A stretch of DNA of 64,000 nucleotides from Robiginitomaculum antarcticum DSM 21748. Its GTDB lineage: Bacteria > Pseudomonadota > Alphaproteobacteria > Caulobacterales > Maricaulaceae. Positions 47,112 through 54,535 of this stretch are shown here, in pieces. The notes below the pieces were generated by a model, which did no database searches, was not told where the DNA came from, and was given only the letters and a program-made list of their open reading frames with translations. A program made the position numbers and the translations under genes. The number at the start of each line of letters is the position of its first letter. Position 1 is the first letter of the stretch. The DNA is taken from NCBI RefSeq assembly GCF_000365025.1, contig NZ_KB823012.1:434001-498000 (forward strand), read 5' to 3'.

Positions 47112-47714
47112 TTAATTGCCGATTGTTTTGGCTGTTTTGCTGGCATAACGGCTAAAAGCGCGCTTAGCCTCACTCCACGTGCCTTTGGGATAGTCGTCTA
47201 AAAAGCTGTCATACCACCCATATTGAGACGTACCGACAACGTTGCCTGCAGGGTCAATAAGCTCTGACGTCATACGCGCACCGCCGCGGGCTATGCTTCT
47301 AAAGGACAGGCTGGGCTGCTTGGATAGCTGGCCCATAGTGGGGCGGTTCGGGCGCGCATCATCAATAGTGACGCGCAAGGTGTAGGCCCCTGCAACAGTG
47401 ACCGCATATCCTGCTTTGGACAGATCCGTAATCATTTCATCCGCCATATCGCCGCGGAGGTTATCAAGCTCACGCATGCCGTAAAAGCCGTTTCCGCCAA
47501 AGCCGTTATTCAGGCCGCGCGAGCCGCTGCGGTCGGAGAGTTTTTCGGGTAGATTATCGGCGCGGTGGATCATATCCGGGGAGAGAACCACATCGACTTT
47601 TACGCTAGCGCCTGCTGGCAAAGCCATATCTTCGGCGAATTTATTTTTGCTCACAGCGAAAGCGGGCGCTGTCGCAAGGGCTATGATCGCGGTGCTGATA
47701 AGAATTCTGCGCAT
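47112..47714 (-). CDS. Exported hypothetical envelope protein
   Basis: From ATG 47714 (GGAG six bases upstream, which itself includes the alternative ATG at 47726) the product is 200 residues. It has a clear signal peptide (MRRILISTAIIALATAPAFA). The mature part contains a glycine/asparagine-rich loop (GLNNGFGGNGFYG), a YTLRVTIDDARPNRP stretch and a C-terminal basic helix. The pattern resembles DUF3313/LpoB-like periplasmic proteins that assemble beta sheets, but I cannot name the family. It is convergent with queE. Confidence 0.72.
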   Translation of the reverse strand: MRRILISTAIIALATAPAFAVSKNKFAEDMALPAGASVKVDVVLSPDMIHRADNLPEKLSDRSGSRGLNNGFGGNGFYGMRELDNLRGDMADEMITDLSKAGYAVTVAGAYTLRVTIDDARPNRPTMGQLSKQPSLSFRSIARGGARMTSELIDPAGNVVGTSQYGWYDSFLDDYPKGTWSEAKRAFSRYASKTAKTIGN

Positions 47715-47814
47715 AATGATCTCCATAGTTACCGTTACACCATAACATAAAGAGCTCTAATTTTCAATGTGGCATAGCCATGCTCAACGCATTGTGATGA
47801 CAGCGCCGTTTGAC

Positions 47815-48225
47815 TTAACTCCGCGCGACGTCAATCAAGATTGAGATAACGCGCCCTGACGCTTTGGCTGCAGCAATATGGGCTTCCATTTCGGCGCGGC
47901 TGATAAGTTTAGATAGGGTCACAAGTTTGCCCGAGACGTCCACAACAAGCGTCGTGACGATCAACACATTTGCTGTGGTCTCAAGCACGGCATTCGTGAC
48001 GCGAACCGTTGTTTTGCCCGTCTCGTAAATCCCTTTGCCGGTATAATAGACGCCTTTACCGGCGAGCTTTGATGTGCCGATAACGCCTTTCCCGGCATAT
48101 TTTCCGGTGTAATAGACGCCTTTAACAGGCAGGGCCGCAACTTTTCCGGTCGCTTTGGCCACGCCGCATCCCGTCAGTGCCGGCAATATTAATGCTGTAA
48201 GCATCAATTTATAGATATTACGCAT
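47815..48225 (-). CDS. Small lipoprotein with YYTGK repeats
   Basis: The 136-residue protein has a lipoprotein signal with lipobox LTGC (C20). Imperfect repeats follow: VKGVYYTGKYAGKG, KLAGKGVYYTGKG and IYETGKTT (residues ~33-72), lysine- and glycine-rich with tyrosine pairs. A hydrophobic valine-rich segment (NVLIVTTLVVDV) precedes the C-terminus. I know no named family; the repeat suggests a surface-exposed or cell-wall-interacting stalk. It lies on the same strand as the neighbouring exported protein, 100 bases away. Confidence 0.72.
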   Translation of the reverse strand: MRNIYKLMLTALILPALTGCGVAKATGKVAALPVKGVYYTGKYAGKGVIGTSKLAGKGVYYTGKGIYETGKTTVRVTNAVLETTANVLIVTTLVVDVSGKLVTLSKLISRAEMEAHIAAAKASGRVISILIDVARS

Positions 48226-48330
48226 ATTTATTCCAATCTTTCAGCCCCACTCTTTAACGCTTCTATAGCAAGACACTTTTTAATTGTTTAAACAATTACA
48301 CGTAAATTGAAATATGCTGTAATTTCAACC

Positions 48331-48933
48331 CTATGAAATTGAATAGTCGATTGGCTTATATGTAAAATTATTAGACTGTCCTGCCGAGCAGGATGTTAGA
48401 GCAACAATCATATCCATCTCAGCTCTAAACTGTGTGAACTGCCCCGCGCGGCTGAGCGGCGGGCGCACTTCGATTTTCCCGCTATCGCTATCGACATGAA
48501 CATACATAAATATGTTAAATGCTATGGGGACAGCGTCCGGTCCGATTCCATAAGGCGCAACAGCTTCCGCTAGATTGCCAAAACAGCCCCGATGCGGATC
48601 GTCCTCATGATAAAGCTTGCGAAACATTTCTGCAGAGCAGGGGGTGAGGGTAAAATCATGACGCCCGACCTGGTCTTCTAAAATTGTAAACATCGGCGTA
48701 CTGCGGTTAGAATAAAGTACATCGTCAGTCGTCAGAAACATACGACCCGCATAATCAATACTGCGTCCGGAGGACATATATTCGCGATGATCTGCTACAT
48801 TATATGCAATCATATCGGAGACCTGCTCGCCTTCGGGATCAATCACGGTCAGAATGTGCCCGGCTTTAATTTCAAACCCCACACCGGAGCGCGGGGCGAT
48901 GCGGTGAATTTTTGTTTTAATGTCTTGCTGCAT
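48331..48933 (-). CDS. DUF1989 (urea carboxylase-associated) family protein
   Basis: The 200-residue protein matches the DUF1989 fold: GVGFEIKAGHILTVIDPEGEQVSDMIAYN, then DVLYSNRSTPMFTI, and PHRGCFGNLAEA and FNIFMYVHVDSDGK-like segments. Family members accompany urea carboxylase or aminomethyltransferase-like genes and probably bind zinc (the H/C/E residues around TPCSAEMF and HRGCFGN). Its exact reaction is not established. It begins 36 bases after the YqcI/YcgG gene on the same strand, so the two form one unit. Confidence 0.87.
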   Translation of the reverse strand: MQQDIKTKIHRIAPRSGVGFEIKAGHILTVIDPEGEQVSDMIAYNVADHREYMSSGRSIDYAGRMFLTTDDVLYSNRSTPMFTILEDQVGRHDFTLTPCSAEMFRKLYHEDDPHRGCFGNLAEAVAPYGIGPDAVPIAFNIFMYVHVDSDSGKIEVRPPLSRAGQFTQFRAEMDMIVALTSCSAGQSNNFTYKPIDYSIS

Positions 48934-48969
48934 TTTGGACCTTAATTTAGCGTTTTATAGCAGTGGAGT

Positions 48970-49710
48970 TTATTTTGAAATTTTGCCTGCGTCTGCTTTT
49001 GCATGAAATGGACAGACCCAATCAGCGGGCAGATTTCGTCCAGAATATTGCCGCGCCTCTGACGTGCGTCCATGATCGTCAAGCATAGGATTAACGGAGC
49101 CGTTAAATTTAATCTCTCTTTGACGGATTATAGCCTTAAGCTTGTCATAGCGTCCGTCTGCGCGCAGCCTGTCAAATTGTAGATTAGAATTAAATACGAG
49201 TGTCGGATAAGGCGTGCGCCGCGCTTCGCGGCTGGCTTGACCGTGCATTCCGACGACAAAAAAGGGATGTCCGGCGATACTCATGGAAAAATGAGGGCTG
49301 TCCGGATCAGGGGAGACTTCTTTGTTCCAATCAATTTGAAGCCCTTTGCTCTGTTCGTATAACATGGAAAGCTGCGTCCATAGCCGGGTTTCAAACGCTT
49401 CTTCGCCACCATCTACAGAGTGTTTAAATATCGCAGCAAAGGACTGTATTTGCGGCCCGTTCAGATCAATAGTTTGCACATATTCCATCAAATCGAAATG
49501 CAGGCTGGTCGTTGCAGACGCATCCGCAATAGAATCGTAAATCCGAAAGTTCACATTGCCTTGTGCGAGAGCGGCCTTTGCGCCGACACAGGGAAATGTG
49601 GGATCAGCAATATACGTTTTGATGTCTGAGATAATTGCTAAATCATCTACGCTGTAAAAATTAGCGGGAGAGACAACAGATAAGGGCGCATCGCGGCGAA
49701 AATGATTCAT
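48970..49710 (-). CDS. YqcI/YcgG (GntA-like) heme-dependent N-oxygenase family protein
   Basis: The 246-residue protein has the YqcI/YcgG pattern: FPCVGAKAALAQGN near residue 39, a central SPHFSMSIAGHPFFVVGMHGQASREARR segment, YPTLVFNSNLQFD, and a C-terminal DWVCPF. Characterised members such as GntA of the guanitoxin pathway are heme-dependent enzymes that hydroxylate nitrogen on guanidine or amine substrates. Neither GntB-D nor a peptide synthetase is nearby, so the product is not guanitoxin on this evidence. The coupled DUF1989 gene suggests handling of a urea- or guanidine-like compound. Confidence 0.83.
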   Translation of the reverse strand: MNHFRRDAPLSVVSPANFYSVDDLAIISDIKTYIADPTFPCVGAKAALAQGNVNFRIYDSIADASATTSLHFDLMEYVQTIDLNGPQIQSFAAIFKHSVDGGEEAFETRLWTQLSMLYEQSKGLQIDWNKEVSPDPDSPHFSMSIAGHPFFVVGMHGQASREARRTPYPTLVFNSNLQFDRLRADGRYDKLKAIIRQREIKFNGSVNPMLDDHGRTSEARQYSGRNLPADWVCPFHAKADAGKISK

Positions 49711-49923
49711 AACTGTCCTGACATCTACGCTAGGCTGGAGCCTGCGCTGTTTGGATATGAAATAATCATACGCATTTTATGAGTAGAAAGTTCCGCACGT
49801 CTTAATCTGTGATAAGAGATCTGATAAGATTTTTGGCACCGCAAATGTAAGTCGCTTATTTTAATTTAAATACTTAGATGCACGTTTAGATCAAGACAGG
49901 TGGACATCTTATTTTCATACAGA

Positions 49924-51777
49924 CTATCCCGCCATTTCACGCGCAATATAGTCGTCGATTATGCGGCCCAGGACGGTCATTGGGACGCTACCGCCCAAAA
50001 CGACAGCGTCGTTAAAGCGGCGATAGTCGAATTTATCGCCGAGCTGCGCTTCGGCGCGCTGGCGCAGACGGTTAATCTCCGTATGACCGACTTTATAGCC
50101 GCAGGCCTGTCCCGGCCACGCGCAATAGCGGTCAATTTCGCCGCGCACTTCTTCGGGATTAGAGCCGTTATTTTTGACAAACCAGTCAATCGCCTGCTCA
50201 CGCGTCCACTGTTTGGCATGAAGGCCGGTATCGACAACCAGACGGCAGGCACGGAACGCCAGCGATTGCAGATAGCCCAGACGCCCAACGGGGAAATCCT
50301 CATAAACGCCCAGCTCGTCCGCGATTTGCTGCGCGTAGAGCGCCCAGCCCTCGGAATAGGCATTAAAGGCCAGAAGTGAGCGGATGAGCGGTTGTTTGAA
50401 TGTATATTCACCCTGCCAGACATGTCCGGGAATCGCTTCATGATAGGTCAAGTCGGCAAGACCGAATTTATTATGCAAATCCGTACTGCGCAGATTGATC
50501 CAGAAATGGCCCGGCTTTTTGCCATCAATTGACCCGGCTCCGCCATAGGCGCCCGGCGCGCCGGCTTCAACGTCAGGGCTGATACGGGTGACTTCCAGAA
50601 AACCCGGAACCAGCGTTTCAAAAGCCTGGGGCATGCGCGCGCGAATATCTGCGACAGTATCGTCGATAAAGGTCATAATCTCGGCGCGGCCTTCATCGCC
50701 TTTTGCAAAATGATAGCGCTTATCTGCGCTCAGCGCAGTCATGCGATCGCCAACGGCGCCTTTGCTATATCCGATGGATTTTAAAATCGGATCCATTTGC
50801 GCCTGAAGGCTGGCCAGCTCGTCCAGACCCATTTGGTGAACCTCGTCAGGGCTCATATTTGTGGTGGTTCCGGCGGCCAGCGCCCAGTCATAATAGGCCT
50901 CGCCATCGGGCTTGGCCCAGATGCCGGCATCGCTATTGGCTTTTGGCGCCAGCGCTTCGTGCGCTGCGATCTGGCGGTCAATGGCCGGGCCGATCTCGTT
51001 TTGGGCAATCGCGGCTGCGCGGGAGGTAAAATCGCCGTCCATATCCGATGTCTTACCGGAGAGGCTACCAACAATACCCCAACTGGCCGGATCAGCGGCG
51101 CGGGCTGTGCGTAATTGGCCCAGTGTTTTCGCCATCAGGAAATCCGGCAGGATAACGCCCTTTTCGCCGTAAATACGGGCGCGTTCAGTTTCGCCGTCCA
51201 GCTGTTCGGCATAGGCGCTCATCCGCGAGAGATAATCCTCAGCGTCACTGGCGTTGGCTATGGCGTGGGAGCTGTCGAGGAAGGACGGGATTTCAACAAA
51301 TGCCCCGACATTTTGCGCCACAGCATAAGGGGCATTGCGATAAGACCAATTGCTGTTGAGCAGCGCGACATCCCCGTAAGGCAGATCGAAGCCTTCAGCC
51401 GTGCGTTCAAAGACGCTGCGCACAACCTCAATATTGAGCGCGTCGCCCGCCTCCATTGCGCTGGTGTCCACATTATTGAGCCGCGCTAACATAGTGCGCG
51501 TATCGCTCTCAATAGCGGCCTGTCCTTCGGGGGAGCGGTCAGTGAGTTTGCTCTTCAGCGCCGCATATTGGCCGGTATCAATTCCGGCGCTGGACGCGGA
51601 CTCCGGATAGGCGTTCAGCATCATATCTGTCGCCTCTTGCAGGACATTTGTCTCTGTGGATGATGCCGGCACGACAGCAACAGGCTCGCGCCTTTCCGTG
51701 CATCCGGAAAGCGGCAGGGCGGCGCCCGCAAGAGCGGCAGCGGAGGTTCCAAGCAGTGTGCGGCGGGAGAGGGTCAT
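49924..51777 (-). CDS. DUF885-family metallopeptidase-like lipoprotein
   Basis: The 617-residue protein has an N-terminus combining twin arginine and a lipobox (SRRTLLGTSAAALAGAALPLSGC). The DUF885 zinc motif is HEAIPGH within LTYHEAIPGHVWQ (~residue 448), with a downstream EGWALYAQ glutamate motif. DUF885 proteins are treated as M32/M3-like metallopeptidases of the envelope; the substrate is not known. The gene is notably GC-rich compared with the 20-45 kb region. Confidence 0.9.
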   Translation of the reverse strand: MTLSRRTLLGTSAAALAGAALPLSGCTERREPVAVVPASSTETNVLQEATDMMLNAYPESASSAGIDTGQYAALKSKLTDRSPEGQAAIESDTRTMLARLNNVDTSAMEAGDALNIEVVRSVFERTAEGFDLPYGDVALLNSNWSYRNAPYAVAQNVGAFVEIPSFLDSSHAIANASDAEDYLSRMSAYAEQLDGETERARIYGEKGVILPDFLMAKTLGQLRTARAADPASWGIVGSLSGKTSDMDGDFTSRAAAIAQNEIGPAIDRQIAAHEALAPKANSDAGIWAKPDGEAYYDWALAAGTTTNMSPDEVHQMGLDELASLQAQMDPILKSIGYSKGAVGDRMTALSADKRYHFAKGDEGRAEIMTFIDDTVADIRARMPQAFETLVPGFLEVTRISPDVEAGAPGAYGGAGSIDGKKPGHFWINLRSTDLHNKFGLADLTYHEAIPGHVWQGEYTFKQPLIRSLLAFNAYSEGWALYAQQIADELGVYEDFPVGRLGYLQSLAFRACRLVVDTGLHAKQWTREQAIDWFVKNNGSNPEEVRGEIDRYCAWPGQACGYKVGHTEINRLRQRAEAQLGDKFDYRRFNDAVVLGGSVPMTVLGRIIDDYIAREMAG

Positions 51778-52483
51778 AACGGTCAGCCTTATCTATGATA
51801 ATGCGCAATATGTGCCACGTCCAAAGAGTTAGCGCAATTCTGATATCGCGCTGTATTGCGGGGCGGCAATGTCGCAGCGCGACGCTCAAGCTGATCTCCG
51901 AAATACGAGAGCTGACAGGCACAAACCCGTTATCATAAGACAAGCGCCACCCTGCGATGGCCCGTCGGGTGACCACGAAATAAAAAGCAGGAAGCCTGCG
52001 GGGCGACAACTCCGAAGGCTGCCAAAGAGTTTTCTAGTGTTTACGAAGATGCCATCCCCGCAGCGGTATCTCGCGGCCCTCCCCTGTCGGGGCATGAGCA
52101 TCACACTAAGAGCTGCGTCCCACGCGAGGTCACAGGCCCAAACCTGATAATGTGAGCCGTTACCTCACAGCAGCGCAGATTCAATACCGTCTCGTGGCAG
52201 AAAAGAAACGTCTTCCCCGTCCTGACCAAAAGAACAGTCTAAAGATAAGTCAGATGGAAGAGGCGGGGATGGATAAATATATATCCACGGTTTTTGAAAT
52301 GAAATCTCATATACAAACGGCTGTCATCCAGAGCGAAGCGAAGGATCCATACCTACATGTACCCACGTATTATTATGTCGAAAGTCCTAGACTTGGATCC
52401 TTCGCCGCACGCGGCTCTGGATGACGAGTGTGTGTTGAGAATGTAAATTGCTAAGCTGACAAAGGCGTTAGGCTTAAAATAGT
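51778..52483. other. Long gene-free stretch with hairpins and a palindromic repeat
   Basis: No convincing protein gene occurs in these 706 bases. From ~51900 to 52170 there are several short stems: GCAGG-AAG-CCTGC (51987-51999), CCCC-TGTC-GGGG (52081-52092) and TGTGAG-N7-CTCACA (52151-52169). A GC-rich run lies between them. This looks like structured RNA, but I could not match it to 6S RNA, RNase P RNA, tmRNA, SRP RNA or a known riboswitch from memory. The right part contains the palindromic element at 52323-52425. Confidence 0.45.
52323..52425. repeat. Palindromic intergenic repeat (GTCATCCAGAGC element)
   Basis: The left arm GTCATCCAGAGCG...GAAGGATCCA (52323-52349) is mirrored by TGGATCCTTCGCC...GCTCTGGATGAC (52394-52425) around a ~44 bp centre. 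The outer 12 and inner 12 bases pair exactly; the right arm has five extra bases in the middle. Such terminal-palindrome elements resemble REP/MITE-like dispersed repeats. Only one copy is in this window, so the repeat nature is inferred from structure. Confidence 0.65.
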
Positions 52484-54535
52484 CTACCGTCCCTCGGCGC
52501 GCCAGGCCCACGCCATCATCAGTGCGGCGAGGGCAAAGAAAAACAGCACAGGCGCGAAAGGCTTGCGCGTGCTGGCTGTCACGTCATAACGGGCGTGGCG
52601 CACCAGTCCGGCCCACCCGTCGCCGGACAGTTTTGCGCCGGGTTTCACATCGCGCAGCTCGGGCAGAGCGATATCGCCTTCCCCGATCAGGCGGCTGTGA
52701 CCGCCCGTGGCTGTGACCAGCGGGGCGAGCTTTTCTTGCGTCGGGATGAGGTCTGAGAACTCTGTCGGATTGAGGGCGCCAGCGGCGGCAATGGCTTGTA
52801 TGGTTCCGCTCTGGACACGGTATGTGCCGTCTTCGGGCGCCGCAATATCGCCGACATAGACGCCCGGCGAGGTGCGGGTCAGCTCAGTCATTTGCGCCGT
52901 GCCGTCCGGGCCGATAATACGCGCGTTTTGCGGCTCGTCGGACAACGTATTCCGGATAATGTCCATACGGCCATTGGTGATAGTCGCCGACAGGCGCTCG
53001 GCTTCCAGATCCGGCTCGCCCATCAGCCAATGCGCCAGTCGCCGGAACATTTCATTATAGGGTCCGCCGCCATCCACGCCGCGCGCCCACAGCCACGCTT
53101 GGTCAGAGAGCAGCATAGCGGCGCGGCCTTTGCCGATCTCATCCAGCACAAGGAGCGGCGCATCGGTCTGTGTTCGCATCAGCACGTCACCGGACAGCAC
53201 ATCGGCGTCGATGGCGCGGTACCATTGTCCCCAGTTTTCGGCCTCGCGTCCTGCAAATCCTGACGTGATCGGGTGGCGCTCGCCTTTATCGGTCAGCTCA
53301 GGACGAAATGCGCCTTCGGAAATGGTGCCTTTGGGCTGCACCGGCAGCACAGCGGCGAGCGGCGAGCGGTAAACGCTGGACGGCTCGGCAAAGGGCGGGC
53401 CGGCCGCAACCAGAAGCGCGCCGCCGCCCGCGACATAGCGGGCAATATTTTGAAAATAATAGGGCGAAAGAATTTGGCGCCGACGATATTGATCCAGAAT
53501 AATCAGATCAAATTCCTCGACATTATCTTCAAACAGTTGGCGCACGGGAAACTGGATCAGCGATAATTCATCCTGATTAGCCCCGAACGGTTTACCCGGC
53601 GGCCGCAAAATAGAAAATTGAATCAGGTCAACCGAAGGATCGGATTTTAAAAGGTTACGCCAGGCCCGTCCGCCGCTATGCGGCTCGCCTGTAATCAGCA
53701 GGACGCGCAAACGGTCGCGAATGCCGGACATGTCCTGAACGAAGATATTATTGACATAGGTCAACTCCCCCTCAACGCCTTGGGCGATCAGCTCGACCGT
53801 ATTGCTGCCGCGCCGCTCCACTGTCACCGGGATGGTCACTTTTTCACCAATGGTGACATTGAATGTGGCTTGTTCGCGGCCATTCAAGCGCACTTGGATG
53901 AGGGCCTGCTCGCCATCAAAGCCCGGATCATCGACGCGGATCTCAAAATCGACCGTCTCATCAACCAGACCGAAGCGCGGTGCGTTAATTGCGCTCATAC
54001 GGCGGTCACGCGCGCTGGCATCTCCGGCAATCAGCGCGTGAAAGGGCACGCCGTCGGTCATCAATTTTTGCGAGTTGTCCGGCAGATCATGAACCTGTCC
54101 GTCGCTAATTACGAAAACGCCGGCAATACGGTCACGCGGCAGATTGGCCAGACCTTCGAGCAGGGGAGGCACTATCTGCGTGCCCTGATCGGAGGGATCG
54201 ATAGAGACGGTGACGATTTCCATGCCGTCGCGGGCAGCCAGATTTGTCGATAATTGATTAGCGGCTTCGGTAATGGCCTCTGCGCGCTGTCCAATATTGG
54301 CGCTCTCGGTTTTATCGACGATAATGAGCGCGACATCAGGCAAGGCCTCACGCTCTTCGGTCACGCTTTGCGGGTTCATTAGCGCCGCGCCGATTATGAG
54401 TACGGCCAAAGCGCGCGGGATAAAACTGCGCAGTTTTGCCGTGCCGGTGAGCGCCGCCGCGACAAGGCCTAAAGCCACCAAAACGGCGATTACCCACGGA
54501 GCCAAAAGTGGATCAAAGGCCAGCGCGCTATCCAT
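52484..54535 (-). CDS. Membrane protein with VWA-like and glutamine-amidotransferase-like domains (MoxR operon)
   Basis: The 683-residue protein has two N-terminal membrane helices (residues ~12-55) and a von Willebrand A-like region starting VALIIVDKTES (degenerate DxTxS metal site). A class I glutamine amidotransferase-like fold follows (LLITGEPHSGGRAW and LIILDQYRR to ARYVAGGGALLVAAGP), and a final membrane helix lies near the C-terminus. It overlaps the DUF4159 gene by one base and is last in the MoxR-DUF58-BatA operon. Its role is probably structural or regulatory in the envelope; no catalytic triad is evident to me. Confidence 0.85.
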   Translation of the reverse strand: MDSALAFDPLLAPWVIAVLVALGLVAAALTGTAKLRSFIPRALAVLIIGAALMNPQSVTEEREALPDVALIIVDKTESANIGQRAEAITEAANQLSTNLAARDGMEIVTVSIDPSDQGTQIVPPLLEGLANLPRDRIAGVFVISDGQVHDLPDNSQKLMTDGVPFHALIAGDASARDRRMSAINAPRFGLVDETVDFEIRVDDPGFDGEQALIQVRLNGREQATFNVTIGEKVTIPVTVERRGSNTVELIAQGVEGELTYVNNIFVQDMSGIRDRLRVLLITGEPHSGGRAWRNLLKSDPSVDLIQFSILRPPGKPFGANQDELSLIQFPVRQLFEDNVEEFDLIILDQYRRRQILSPYYFQNIARYVAGGGALLVAAGPPFAEPSSVYRSPLAAVLPVQPKGTISEGAFRPELTDKGERHPITSGFAGREAENWGQWYRAIDADVLSGDVLMRTQTDAPLLVLDEIGKGRAAMLLSDQAWLWARGVDGGGPYNEMFRRLAHWLMGEPDLEAERLSATITNGRMDIIRNTLSDEPQNARIIGPDGTAQMTELTRTSPGVYVGDIAAPEDGTYRVQSGTIQAIAAAGALNPTEFSDLIPTQEKLAPLVTATGGHSRLIGEGDIALPELRDVKPGAKLSGDGWAGLVRHARYDVTASTRKPFAPVLFFFALAALMMAWAWRAEGR

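Noticed and set aside
52151-52169. CRP site TGTGAG...CTCACA
   Set aside because: The spacer between TGTGA and TCACA is nine bases rather than six, so it does not fit the CRP consensus.
51900-52170. 6S RNA, RNase P RNA, tmRNA or cobalamin riboswitch
   Set aside because: Some short motifs look suggestive (AGCAGGAAGCCTGC resembles a B12 box), but the conserved cores of these RNAs are not present; left as unassigned.
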